The translations under genes were made by a program, and so were the position numbers. A stretch of DNA of 64,000 nucleotides from Sulfuriferula sp. AH1 (GTDB lineage Bacteria > Pseudomonadota > Gammaproteobacteria > Burkholderiales > Sulfuriferulaceae), in assembly GCF_002162035.1 (NCBI RefSeq), contig NZ_CP021138.1:1488001-1552000 (forward strand), given 5' to 3'. Position 1 is the stretch's first letter; the number at the start of each line of letters is the position of its first letter. The notes beneath the pieces were generated by a model. That model was not told where the DNA came from. It saw nothing but the letters and a program-made list of their open reading frames with translations, and made no database searches. Below are positions 38,582-48,413 of the stretch, piece after piece.

Positions 38582-39001
38582 TCATGGCGCGACCGGACGA
38601 TATTTGTTTGACCCCGGAATTTTCTCGAATGCACACGGGGCGGGAGTATTGAGGTAAGGAATAATATCCGGGTCATAGTTTGCGACGGTGTTTAATGCGT
38701 AAACACCTGTGTGACTAAGATCATTTATGTAGTCTTGGTTTTCATCACCGGAGAAAAAGCGCCACCCAGAATCTTCCGTGCGTGTTGTTGCTTCGCGATA
38801 CATATAACCGATCTTTTTCCCTTCGACCATTATTCGATCCGTAGCAAAACCTGCGAACGGCAGCGAGATTAACTCTCGAATGTTTTGTTTTGGAATGGCG
38901 AAGGTTTTCACAGGCATGGTCATATTCTTGGGTTGCTCGGCTAAAGAGATCAGCGGGGCGGCTGAGAAAATAAGCACATATAGAAAAAGGCCACGATTCA
39001 T
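38582..39001 (-). CDS. DUF2185 protein with signal peptide (cassette)
   Basis: 139 residues from the ATG at 39001, whose ribosome site agaggtg is supplied by the adjacent attC core. Signal peptide MNRGLFLYVLIFSAAPLISLA. The mature part has the DUF2185 pattern GYMYREATTRTEDSGWRFFS, YALNTVANYDPDIIPYL and a C-terminal CAFEKI. DUF2185 proteins are uncharacterised and sometimes appear as immunity-like proteins. The flanking IS481 insertion begins 15 bases upstream of its start. Confidence 0.78.
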   Translation of the reverse strand: MNRGLFLYVLIFSAAPLISLAEQPKNMTMPVKTFAIPKQNIRELISLPFAGFATDRIMVEGKKIGYMYREATTRTEDSGWRFFSGDENQDYINDLSHTGVYALNTVANYDPDIIPYLNTPAPCAFEKIPGSNKYRPVAP

Positions 39002-39015
39002 GTACACCTCTAACG

Positions 39016-40237
39016 TGTAGTAGTCGCGATCTGATCTGACAGTTCCCCGGTTTGACAGATGCAGCTGTCAGTTCAGATTCAGTTGTTCAATGTGGTGATT
39101 TTATCGTGCCATGCCTCCTTTCCGTCAATAAGTGTTTGCGTCGGAGTGCGGCCGCAGCACATCTTGCCCTGATGGGTGCGGTCATTGTTGTAATAAACCA
39201 GCCATTCATCCAGATCCGTTTGCAGCTCCGCGATTGACCGGTAAATCTTGCGCCGGAACGCGACCTGATAGAACTCCTGCAGGATGGTCTTGTGGAAGCG
39301 TTCACAGATGCCGTTGGTCTGCGGATGATTGGCTTTGGTCCTGGTATGCTCGATGTCATTCAAGGCCAGATAGAGCTGATAGTCATGGGATTCCGGTTTG
39401 CCGCAATATTCGGTGCCGCGATCCGTCAGGATGCGTATCATCCCCATGTTCTGCTCGGCGAAGAATGGCAGCACCCGGTCATTAAGCAGATCGGCTGCGG
39501 TGATCGGCATTTTGGTCGTGTAGAGTTTGGCCGCTGCCCACTTCGAATAGGTGTCAACGAAGGTCTGCTGGTAAATCCGGCCGACGCCTTTGAGGGTGCC
39601 CACATAGAACGTATCCTGGCTGCCGAGATAGCCTGGGTGAGCCGTTTCAATCTCGCCATGCGCCACATCGTCGTCCTGTTTCTTTTCCAGGGCGCCTACT
39701 TGCGCTTCGGTCAGCACCTCGCCCGTTTCAGCAACATGCCGTTCCAGTGCAGTCAGGCGCTTCTTGAACGATTCGAGATCACGCCGCAGCCAAACAGAGC
39801 GTACACCAGAGGGAGAAACAAAGATGCCGCGTTTGCGCAGCTCATTGGATACGCGCACCTGACCAAATGCCGGTTGTTCCAGGGCGAAGGCGGCAACCGC
39901 TAATTCTGTGGCCTCTTCAACCCGGTTCTTGTGGTTCGGCTTTCTGCGATTAGCATCGATCAGGGCGTCGACACCACCGTTTTCCATAGCCGACTGATAA
40001 CGGTAGAAGGTATCGCGGGAAAAGCCCATCACCTTGCAGGCGCGGGACACATTACCGAGTTCAGCAGCCAGATTCAGCAGGCCAACCTTGTGTTTGATAA
40101 CGTTTTGGTGAAAACTGTTCATGGGGTTACTCCTTGGCGCTTGCGCGCTTTGTTTGATAAAGATTCGCACCTATATCAAACCGGGTAACCTCACCTTTGG
40201 CAAGGCCATACTGTCAGATCAAGTCGGAACTACTACA
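39016..40237 (-). mobile_element. IS481-family insertion sequence, intact
   Basis: 1222 bases with 27-base terminal inverted repeats starting TGTAGTAGT, matching at 23 of 27 positions. Both flanks carry the 7-base direct repeat TCTAACG (39009-39015 and 40238-40244), a target-site duplication. One full transposase gene fills the element. The duplicated bases are the crossover core of an attC, so it sits exactly at the boundary between two cassettes. Confidence 0.93.
39079..40122 (-). CDS. IS481-family transposase
   Basis: 347 residues from the ATG at 40122, chosen for its strong ribosome site aaggag. An N-terminal helix-turn-helix (NVSRACKVMGFSRDTFYRYQ) precedes the rve integrase core. The DDE residues are visible in FVDTYSKWAAAK, ILTDRGTEYCG and NGICERFHKTIL. 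No frame breaks are seen, so the element is probably active. Confidence 0.93.
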   Translation of the reverse strand: MNSFHQNVIKHKVGLLNLAAELGNVSRACKVMGFSRDTFYRYQSAMENGGVDALIDANRRKPNHKNRVEEATELAVAAFALEQPAFGQVRVSNELRKRGIFVSPSGVRSVWLRRDLESFKKRLTALERHVAETGEVLTEAQVGALEKKQDDDVAHGEIETAHPGYLGSQDTFYVGTLKGVGRIYQQTFVDTYSKWAAAKLYTTKMPITAADLLNDRVLPFFAEQNMGMIRILTDRGTEYCGKPESHDYQLYLALNDIEHTRTKANHPQTNGICERFHKTILQEFYQVAFRRKIYRSIAELQTDLDEWLVYYNNDRTHQGKMCCGRTPTQTLIDGKEAWHDKITTLNN

Positions 40238-40295
40238 TCTAACGTTAAATTAAGGGGCGCGCTTTAGCGCGTCCCTCTTGAATGCCGGGTTGGGC
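40238..40295 (-). repeat. attC site 5, split by IS481 at its crossover core
   Basis: Cores TCTAAC (duplicated by IS481 as 39009-39015) and GTTGGGC, stem AAGGGGCGCGC / GCGCGTCCCTC. Without the IS it would be about 59 bases. Confidence 0.88.
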
Positions 40296-40309
40296 CTCGC
40301 AACTAGCTA

Positions 40310-40723
40310 TTACTCGAATGCGCTCTTTAATGCAAGCGCGCCTAATGCCTTAATTGCGTCAAAGGTCAATTCGATGCCTTTTGCTTTTGCCGTTGTCTTA
40401 ATCTTTTCCCAGATCGTGGCTGATCTCATAGTATCAAGAAGATCATGACCTGCCCTCGTTAGCCGTGGGCTATGAAGACCGTAGCTAAACAACCCATCTG
40501 CCGATCTTACAACTTGCAAACCATCAATGTATCCAGCATTAACAAGCAGTTCAAAATGCCCGAATATTCGACCTTCAATTGCCCGATGTTCTTGTAATTG
40601 TTTTTCGTAAATATCCCATTCTTGACTCTCCCAAACTGGTTCTGAGGGAATCTCATAAAAAAGATCATTACCCTCTTCAACATCGTTAAGTTGCTTGCGT
40701 ATCAGATCCCAGTCTCTTTTCAT
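40310..40723 (-). CDS. DUF2513 protein (cassette)
   Basis: 137 residues beginning MKRDWDLIRKQLNDVEEGND, typical of DUF2513. HFELLVNAGYIDGLQVV and LHSPRLTRAGHDLLDTMR look like a winged-helix followed by a helix. DUF2513 proteins are found in phages, plasmids and integrons with unknown role. It has a normal attC 5 (split by IS481) behind it and attC 4 before it. Confidence 0.83.
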   Translation of the reverse strand: MKRDWDLIRKQLNDVEEGNDLFYEIPSEPVWESQEWDIYEKQLQEHRAIEGRIFGHFELLVNAGYIDGLQVVRSADGLFSYGLHSPRLTRAGHDLLDTMRSATIWEKIKTTAKAKGIELTFDAIKALGALALKSAFE

Positions 40724-40759
40724 TATGAGTGCCTGCTATAAGTGAGGTAAACTGGTGAA

Positions 40760-40819
40760 ACCCAACGTTTGAATTAAGGGGCGCGCTTTAGCGCGCCCCG
40801 CTTGAATGATGGGTTGGGT
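40760..40819 (-). repeat. attC site 4
   Basis: Cores ACCCAAC and GTTGGGT, stem TTAAGGGGCGCGC / GCGCGCCCCGCTTGA, 60 bases. Confidence 0.9.
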
Positions 40820-40841
40820 ATTCTCAATGTTGGCACTTCTA

Positions 40842-41396
40842 CTAAATGCCGAATAGACGACGCAGTGCGTTCTTCTTTTCTGGAACTTTGATGGTCACTT
40901 TGCTCTTATCACCCGTTCCAGTAGGAATCGATTCATATAAAACAATATCTGCTCGAATAGTTTCACGTGTCCAAACTTTGCGTTCAAATTTCATATCTGG
41001 CGTGATTGATACTATCGGGCCAAGTGCATTTTCAATCTCTCTTATTAAGTTGATTCCTACTTTAATATCAGACTCAGCATGTTCAAGTGCAAGATGAGCT
41101 ATTGGGACAAAGTGAGTATCGTGCATACTTCCCAAATATTCCCCACCATTAGCATAAGAAGGGATTAAATTCCATTTCTTAAAGTTATTCATTACGTCTG
41201 CCCCCAAAGTCAGAGCACGATATGCATCTCTGTACTTTCCAAGGTAAGTAAATAGCTGGGAGCGTTGGTCAATCGAATTAGCTATTTCATTGCGACATGT
41301 TTGACACTCGTCGTGAACCTTTCTGCCCCGTGGACCATTTTTGAAATGAATAATTTCTCCAGTGAATCCGCAATTTTTACAGGTTTTTGTTGTCAT
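40842..41396 (-). CDS. Zinc-ribbon hypothetical protein (cassette)
   Basis: 184 residues. The N-terminus has two CxxC pairs (CKNCGFTG and CQTCRNE), a likely zinc ribbon. The rest, including LFTYLGKYRDAYRALTLGAD and IKVGINLIREIENALGPI, is unrecognised and mostly alpha-helical, with a late beta segment (KSKVTIKVPEKK). Unknown function, possibly nucleic-acid binding by the zinc ribbon. Confidence 0.7.
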   Translation of the reverse strand: MTTKTCKNCGFTGEIIHFKNGPRGRKVHDECQTCRNEIANSIDQRSQLFTYLGKYRDAYRALTLGADVMNNFKKWNLIPSYANGGEYLGSMHDTHFVPIAHLALEHAESDIKVGINLIREIENALGPIVSITPDMKFERKVWTRETIRADIVLYESIPTGTGDKSKVTIKVPEKKNALRRLFGI

Positions 41397-41456
41397 TTGG
41401 TGTCCAGCATTTTAGTGATTAAATACAACCACGTAATAGGAGATGAACATGTGAAT

Positions 41457-41526
41457 GCCCAACGTAATTGAGTTAAGCACCTTGACGCCCATAGGGCGGC
41501 GAGTGTGCTTGGACGAACCGTTGGAC
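41457..41526 (-). repeat. attC site 3
   Basis: Cores GCCCAAC and GTTGGAC, 70 bases. The arms (gttaagcac / gtgtgcttgg) and inner GACGCCC/GGGCGGC stem differ in sequence from the main attC type. Confidence 0.78.
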
Positions 41527-41753
41527 GTGAGAGGTGGCGGCACATAACAACCTGGTATTTGATAAGCATCTTCGGCAAAAAACACCCTCTCCAATATGAA
41601 TAAACCAAAGCGTTGCATCGACCGTGTGCATCAACGCTCGCGTTATACACCGGTACGTGCAACGCTTTGCACCGTACCATATTTGGCAACCCTTTATATA
41701 GCCTCGACTTTAGGTATAAAATCATCGGTTGCCAAATCGGAGACACCTATTGC
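41527..41753 (-). other. Cassette without a convincing gene; structured repeats
   Basis: No frame stays inside this cassette; the open frames on both strands run through an attC. Two perfect inverted repeats are present: 41606-41617 with 41658-41669 (caaagcgttgca) and 41681-41691 with 41727-41737 (atttggcaacc). A third hairpin (ggtacg at 41652 with cgtacc at 41673) overlaps the first and would compete with it. It could carry a structured RNA or a promoter. Confidence 0.5.
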
Positions 41754-41816
41754 GTGCAACGTAAAGTTGAGGGGCGCCGCGCTTTTGCGGCGTCCCGCTC
41801 GAACGCCGGGTTAGCC
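41754..41816 (-). repeat. attC site 2
   Basis: Cores GTGCAAC and GTTAGCC, stem GGGGCGCCGCG / TGCGGCGTCCCG, 63 bases. Confidence 0.88.
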
Positions 41817-42470
41817 ATTTCTGCTCACTTTCTCGGGAAGAGCAGCCTTACCTTTTTGAACAAACTCGGCCATGATTGCCAAACGCCGGTAATGGGCAAG
41901 CAGAAGCTTTAAGCTGACCTCTGGATTGCCCGTCTGTTTGTGAAGCTCGGCAACATTTTTAAACCCGAGGTGCTTTGCGATGTCGTTCGACATGCTCATC
42001 ATGTTTTTTATTTCTGCCTGTGTGAGCTTGGTATTCTGAAGATTATTTTTCTGACGATGTACGTTGAGATCGGACAGGGTTCTTTGAATTGAGCTGTAGG
42101 TCTTGGTAGCAGCGGCTGCCGTTCCAAGAAGCACACCCACAGACTTTGCGACCTGAATTGCAACGTCAACATTGAGCACTAGATCGAGCCAACCAGGAGA
42201 TGACTTCTGAATTGAATAAATCTTCGGGCGCTCTGGGGGAGGAACTTGGTTTTGGAGAACGGTATAGATGTTGACGTAGCTATACCCGCCCTTCCACGGA
42301 TAATCAGTCAGTGCCGTGTTTATTCTGTCTCTGTCTCTCGGGTCAAGCTCGGAGTCCAGACAGTAGACGAATGCATAGGTCTGCGAGAACGCATGGGGGA
42401 AAGTGTAAAGATCAGCAAGCTGCCAATCGCTATCGAGCAAGACGCGGTAAATATTATTGTCGAGTGGCAA
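41811..42470 (-). CDS. Hypothetical cassette protein, 219 residues
   Basis: N-terminal region (about 1-85) has an alternating beta pattern (TYAFVYCLDSELDPRDRDRI, YSYVNIYTVLQNQV). A middle segment IYSIQKSSPGWLDLVLNVDV then leads into a hydrophobic helix (AKSVGVLLGTAAAATKTYSS) and a charged C-terminal helical part. The SSPGWLDL-helix arrangement recalls segments in some multi-gene defence-associated proteins, but the match is weak and from memory. Function unknown. Confidence 0.6.
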   Translation of the reverse strand: MPLDNNIYRVLLDSDWQLADLYTFPHAFSQTYAFVYCLDSELDPRDRDRINTALTDYPWKGGYSYVNIYTVLQNQVPPPERPKIYSIQKSSPGWLDLVLNVDVAIQVAKSVGVLLGTAAAATKTYSSIQRTLSDLNVHRQKNNLQNTKLTQAEIKNMMSMSNDIAKHLGFKNVAELHKQTGNPEVSLKLLLAHYRRLAIMAEFVQKGKAALPEKVSRNG

Positions 42471-42485
42471 GCTAATCTCCTAAAT

Positions 42486-42548
42486 GGCTAACGTAAAATT
42501 GAGGGGCTGCCCGCTTCTGGGCAGTCCCGCTCGAATGCCGGGTTAGCC
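42486..42548 (-). repeat. attC site 1 (closest to attI)
   Basis: Cores GGCTAAC and GTTAGCC, stem GGGGCTGCCCG / GGGCAGTCCCG, 63 bases. Confidence 0.9.
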
Positions 42549-43219
42549 TACGAAATTGGCGGCTTAAGCTCACCTGCTTTTAACAACGTCAATTTGCGGT
42601 TGCGTTCTTGGAATTCAGTTTCACTAAGATAACCTTCTCGGAATAGCCTACGCAAAAAATCTTCGGCAGAAGTTGCACCTTTTTTATTATTTGCCTCACG
42701 AGAGGCGGCTACCAAATTTTTATAACTATTATTACCTTCCGGTCTCGATACAACATGCTCAACAACGAAATTGCTCTCATCAAGACTTTGAAGTGTATAG
42801 AAGCAGCGAAAATCTTCCCGTTTTAACAGCAGAACCCGATTTTCTGGAACATTAAAAAAATCCATGCTCTCTAAATCCAACTCAACTTCCGGCTGTGCTT
42901 CTTGAATTACCCCTGGAATTTCGTTCGGCAGATGCAGCTTTAATGCACGGCCTGTATGAGTAGTGCGAAGAATAGAAATGCAACCTTTCTCTTGCAACGA
43001 TGCCAACTTTACATAGGCCGAATTTTCCGACATGGGTTTTCCTTTTTCACCTATGCCACAGGCCATCCGAATTCGAGCAGACTTGAAACCAATGGTCACT
43101 TCTTCAATGCCAAGTAAGCGACTATGCCTGAATATGTACAAGTATATAGCTTGCTCGTAAGTGTCTAACTTGGGCGCAAGGTGATCTTGAAACTGGATAA
43201 AAAATTCTCGGTAATCCAT
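42548..43219 (-). CDS. HNH-type endonuclease-like protein (first cassette)
   Basis: 223 residues. The N-terminal third resembles a winged-helix DNA-binding domain (TYEQAIYLYIFRHSRLLG, SENSAYVKLASLQEKGCISI). The C-terminal part has an HNH-like core: VVEHVVSRPEGNNSYKNLVA followed by REANNKKG, giving the H-N-N series. It may cut DNA. It is the newest cassette by position, next to attI, and so is likely to be expressed best. Substrate and function are unknown. Confidence 0.75.
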   Translation of the reverse strand: MDYREFFIQFQDHLAPKLDTYEQAIYLYIFRHSRLLGIEEVTIGFKSARIRMACGIGEKGKPMSENSAYVKLASLQEKGCISILRTTHTGRALKLHLPNEIPGVIQEAQPEVELDLESMDFFNVPENRVLLLKREDFRCFYTLQSLDESNFVVEHVVSRPEGNNSYKNLVAASREANNKKGATSAEDFLRRLFREGYLSETEFQERNRKLTLLKAGELKPPIS

Positions 43220-43235
43220 GGTTGTTGATTTTGTA

Positions 43236-43300
43236 GGCTAACGTAAAGTAGACACCCTAAAAAGCGCCGATAAAAGCACCTTCAAGGTGTATAATCTGGA
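43236..43300. other. attI-like site at the integrase end of the array
   Basis: The core GGCTAAC (43236-43242) is the junction of the first cassette with sequence upstream of intI. The bases to its right have no second attC core. Only the position and the core define this site. TATAAT at 43290 is a possible -10 for intI, without a clear -35. Confidence 0.6.
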
Positions 43301-44339
43301 AATAATTTTCCAATGCATTGTATTTAATAAGGATAAAATTTTGGCACACCCTAATTTTCCTGTTGAAAACACCACCACAAATCCCCCCAAGCTGCTCGAC
43401 CAGGTACGTCATAAGTTACGCGTAAAACATTACAGTATTCGCACTGAGCAGACCTATCTGGATTGGATTAAACGCTATATTTTATTCCATGGCAAGCAGC
43501 ATCCCAAGAGCCTCGGGGCAATTGATGTTGAGGCATTTCTTACGCATCTCGCGGTGGCTGGCAACGTCGCCGCCTCTACGCAGAATCAGGCAAAGAGCGC
43601 ATTGTTATTTTTATATCGCGAGGTGCTGGAAATACAGCTACCTTGGCTGGATAACGTGACGCAAGCCAAGGCGCCTAAACGCTTGCCTGTGGTTTTGACG
43701 GTTAGCGAAGTGCAGGCTGTGTTATCTCGCCTCCCCGGTACCCATGCCCTGGTTGGTAATTTGCTGTATGGATCAGGCATGCGCTTGATGGAGGCGATAC
43801 GTTTACGCGTCAAGGATGTGGATTTTGCTCGACGTGAAATCATTGTGCGCGAGGGCAAAGGCTTCAAGGATCGAGTCACCATGCTGCCGGAAACCTTGAT
43901 CGCCCCACTCAAGGCACATTTGCTCAAGATCAAGGCCCTGCATGACGAAGATCTGGCACAGCATTTCGGTCAAGTATATTTGCCGTTTGCGCTGGATAAA
44001 AAATATCCCAATGCGGGTCACGAATGGGATTGGCAGTATGTTTTTCCATCACGAAACTTATCGGTTGATCCACGCTCAGGCGTAACCCGCCGCCACCATA
44101 TGGATGAAAAAGGTTTGCAGCGGGCCATTAAACAGGCTGTGCGCGACCTTGGGTTGGTCAAACCTGCTACACCACACACTTTGCGCCATTCTTTTGCTAC
44201 GCATTTGCTGCAATCCGGCTATGACATCCGCACCGTTCAGGAGCTACTTGGACATTCAGATGTCTCAACCACCATGATTTACACCCATGTACTGAACAAA
44301 GGCGGACGCGGTGTGACCAGTCCGCTGGATCAATTATGA
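43287..44339 (+). CDS. intI: Integron integrase (tyrosine recombinase IntI)
   Basis: Up to 350 residues. The likely start is the TTG at 43341 (aagga 8 bases upstream, giving about 332 residues); the ATG at 43287 has no ribosome site. IntI-specific features are [20 protein letters not shown], the extra helix between patches II and III ([16 protein letters not shown]), Arg in [25 protein letters not shown] and [14 protein letters not shown] with the nucleophilic Tyr. It recombines attC with attI. It reads away from the array, as in all integrons, and no frame break is visible. Confidence 0.96.
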   Translation: MYNLEIIFQCIVFNKDKILAHPNFPVENTTTNPPKLLDQVRHKLRVKHYSIRTEQTYLDWIKRYILFHGKQHPKSLGAIDVEAFLTHLAVAGNVAASTQNQAKSALLFLYREVLEIQLPWLDNVTQAKAPKRLPVVLTVSEVQAVLSRLPGTHALVGNLLYGSGMRLMEAIRLRVKDVDFARREIIVREGKGFKDRVTMLPETLIAPLKAHLLKIKALHDEDLAQHFGQVYLPFALDKKYPNAGHEWDWQYVFPSRNLSVDPRSGVTRRHHMDEKGLQRAIKQAVRDLGLVKPATPHTLRHSFATHLLQSGYDIRTVQELLGHSDVSTTMIYTHVLNKGGRGVTSPLDQL

Positions 44340-44442
44340 GTGTAGCTGGCTCACACTGATTTACGGCCCTCCCCTTTATTCTTGCCTTTTCAGGTTAAAT
44401 CTCGTTATCATCGACTGATATTTTTGATGATAGCTAACCGCA

Positions 44443-45747
44443 ATGACCATTCCCGACCAGACCCGTGCCCAGGCGCAAGACCTCCTCAATTTCATCGATG
44501 CCAGCCCCAGCCCCTGGCATGCGGTGCAAAGCGTCGTGCAACGCCTGCTGGCCCAAGGCTATAGCGAGCTGAAGGAAACCGAGCGCTGGAACCTGATGCA
44601 GGGCGGGCGCTATTTCGTCGTGCGTGGCGGTGCATCGGTGATCGCCTTCCGGTTGGGGCAGCGCAGTCTGGCTGAGACCGGCTTTCGCATGATAGGCGCG
44701 CATACCGATTCGCCGGGCTTGCGTCTGAAGACCCATACCGCGCAGGCCAGCGACGGCGTGGTCAGGCTGGGGGTGGAAGTGTACGGCGGGCCTATTCTGG
44801 CGACCTTTACCGACCGCGATCTGAGCCTGGCCGGGCGCGTCAATATTCGCACCGCGGATGGTTTTACCACGCGTCTACTGAAATTCGATACCCCGCTGGT
44901 GCGCCTGCCCAATCTGGCTATACACATGAACCGCGAGGTCAATGAGCAGGGACTGAAGCTCAACAAGCAGACCGAACTGCCGCTGATCTTCGGGCTGGCT
45001 TCAGACAAACAAACCGCACGCGAGCAGTTTCTCAGCCACGTTGCCAGCACATTGGACGTGAATATCAATGACATTCTGACCTATGAGCTGAATGTGTTTG
45101 ATACCCAGCGCGGTGCGTTCTGGGGTGCAGATCAGGAATTCATCGCCGACAGTCAGCTTGATAATCTGGCGTCCTGCCATTCGGCATTGACCGCAATGCT
45201 CACCAGCGAAGATGCCAGTGCAACCAATATTTGCGCTTTCTTCGATCACGAAGAAGTGGGCAGCGAGAGCGCCACCGGTGCGGGCGGCAGTTTTGCCCAG
45301 GACATGATTCAGCGCATCGCCAACGCACTTGGTCTGGATGCAGAAGCGCAACATTGCGCGCTGGCGCAAAGCTTCTTTATCAGCGCCGATATGGCGCATG
45401 CGTATCACCCCAATTTTCTCAATGCCTATGAACCCAGCCACCGGGTGATGGTAAATGCCGGCCCGGTGATCAAGACCAACGCCAACCAACGTTACACCAC
45501 CAATGCCGATACTGCGGCGCGGTTCATGACGCTGTGCGAGGCTGCGGGCGTGCCAGTGCAGCATTACACTCACCGCACCGACCTCGGTTGCGGCAGCACC
45601 ATAGGGCCTATTATTGCGTCACGTCTGGGAATTGCCAGTGTCGATGTGGGCTGCCCGATGTGGGCGATGCATAGTCTGCGCGAAAGCGCGGGGGTAATGG
45701 ATCATGGCTACATGATTGCAGCCATGCAGGCAGCGTTTAGGAGCTAG
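44443..45747 (+). CDS. apeB: M18-family aspartyl aminopeptidase
   Basis: 434 residues. Two-zinc metallopeptidase motifs are visible: IGAHTDSPGLRLK (first His/Asp), FFDHEEVGSES (catalytic Glu), SADMAHAYHPNF, and the late TDLGCGSTIGPI. M18 enzymes cleave N-terminal acidic or hydrophobic residues from peptides in the cytoplasm. It starts 103 bases after intI and is not part of the array. Confidence 0.92.
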   Translation: MTIPDQTRAQAQDLLNFIDASPSPWHAVQSVVQRLLAQGYSELKETERWNLMQGGRYFVVRGGASVIAFRLGQRSLAETGFRMIGAHTDSPGLRLKTHTAQASDGVVRLGVEVYGGPILATFTDRDLSLAGRVNIRTADGFTTRLLKFDTPLVRLPNLAIHMNREVNEQGLKLNKQTELPLIFGLASDKQTAREQFLSHVASTLDVNINDILTYELNVFDTQRGAFWGADQEFIADSQLDNLASCHSALTAMLTSEDASATNICAFFDHEEVGSESATGAGGSFAQDMIQRIANALGLDAEAQHCALAQSFFISADMAHAYHPNFLNAYEPSHRVMVNAGPVIKTNANQRYTTNADTAARFMTLCEAAGVPVQHYTHRTDLGCGSTIGPIIASRLGIASVDVGCPMWAMHSLRESAGVMDHGYMIAAMQAAFRS

Positions 45748-46155
45748 TCAGGCTGCCAACAACGCCAATGACACACCGAATCTGGCAGCCAGTGCACGTG
45801 CCTGGCGCAGATTGATGCTGCGCTTGCCGGATAAAATTTCAGATACTTTGGCCTGATTGCCGATCTCCGGCAAATCCGACTGACGTAAACCTTCTCGCTC
45901 CATCAAAAACTGCAATACCTCAGCCCCGCTCATTGCAGGCGGCATAGCATAGTGCACCTGCTCATAAGCGGATACCAAATCGCCTAACATGACAGCCAAC
46001 CCTGCCAAAGGGTGCGATTCATCAGCACCACCCGCATCCAGTACCGCATCCAGCGATTCAACCAAAGCCTGATATTCAGCCTCGGTTGCAGGTGGCGTTA
46101 GCAGTGGGGCGATATAACCCCAATGTGCGAGCGCAACATCCAGTCGTGCATTCAT
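45748..46155 (-). CDS. higA: HigA-type antitoxin
   Basis: 135 residues. The C-terminal half is a helix-turn-helix of the HigA type (LMEREGLRQSDLPEIGNQAKVSEI, LSGKRSINLRQARALA); the N-terminal half is helical and acidic. It should bind and neutralise the toxin encoded just before it and repress the pair's promoter. Overlaps higB by ATGA. Placed outside the cassette array, past apeB. Confidence 0.85.
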   Translation of the reverse strand: MNARLDVALAHWGYIAPLLTPPATEAEYQALVESLDAVLDAGGADESHPLAGLAVMLGDLVSAYEQVHYAMPPAMSGAEVLQFLMEREGLRQSDLPEIGNQAKVSEILSGKRSINLRQARALAARFGVSLALLAA

Positions 46156-46436
46156 TTCCAGTCTCCTTTATCGTATTGCTTATGCGTCAGCACCGCCCGC
46201 ACAAATACTCGGCCAAGATTGAAGTGGATGGCCGCAATCAGTCGTAATTTATTGCCGCCCACATCAAATACGTACTTATCTCCCACCTTGTCAGTAGCCG
46301 GAAAACACGCTTTCACTTCAGCAAAATTGCGCCAGTTTGCTCGCTTCGTAAGCCTGTACCATTGATCCAGTGCACTACTACAATCAGGATGTACCGCTTG
46401 CGCCTGGATTATTTTCAAGTGGGAAATAATATGCAT
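46152..46436 (-). CDS. higB: HigB-type mRNA interferase toxin
   Basis: 94 residues, RelE/HigB fold: WYRLTKRANWRNFAEVKACFP, FDVGGNKLRLIAAIHFNLGRVF and the C-terminal RAVLTHKQYDKGDWK. The last part holds the conserved RxVLTHxEYDK signature of HigB proteins, which cut mRNA on ribosomes. Toxin first, antitoxin second is the normal higBA order. Confidence 0.88.
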   Translation of the reverse strand: MHIISHLKIIQAQAVHPDCSSALDQWYRLTKRANWRNFAEVKACFPATDKVGDKYVFDVGGNKLRLIAAIHFNLGRVFVRAVLTHKQYDKGDWK

Positions 46437-46538
46437 AGATAATTATATCCCTTTTTGGGATATTTACAACAATCAGAATAAACGATTCCCAAATGAAATT
46501 AGCGTGAATAGTTCAAATCGATCCGCCAAAGCCATGAT

Positions 46539-48411
<1,873 letters not shown>

Positions 48412-48413
48412 GA

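Larger units (their letters stand above)
33074..44339. mobile_element. Chromosomal integron with cassette array
   Basis: intI (plus strand, right end), an attI-like junction at about 43236, and a leftward array of about 14 cassettes with 13 attC sites. Most attC sites are 60-70 bases and share arms such as AATTGAGGGGC...GCCCCGCTTGAAT and cores RYYYAAC/GTTRRRY; four are longer (87-123 bases). All cassette genes lie on the minus strand, reading away from attI as usual. Two IS elements interrupt the array. The left end is damaged by the IS3 remnant, so the original array may have been longer. Confidence 0.93.

Noticed and set aside
39016-40237. IS1111-type attC-targeting element
   Set aside because: The transposase has a DDE rve core with terminal inverted repeats at the very ends and a target duplication, which fits IS481 and not IS1111.
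41393-41746. Open frame of 117 residues in the gene-free cassette
   Set aside because: It runs through attC 3 into the next cassette, has no ribosome site and no family pattern.
45748-46436. higBA as part of the integron array
   Set aside because: It lies beyond intI and apeB, on the side away from attI, with no attC nearby.
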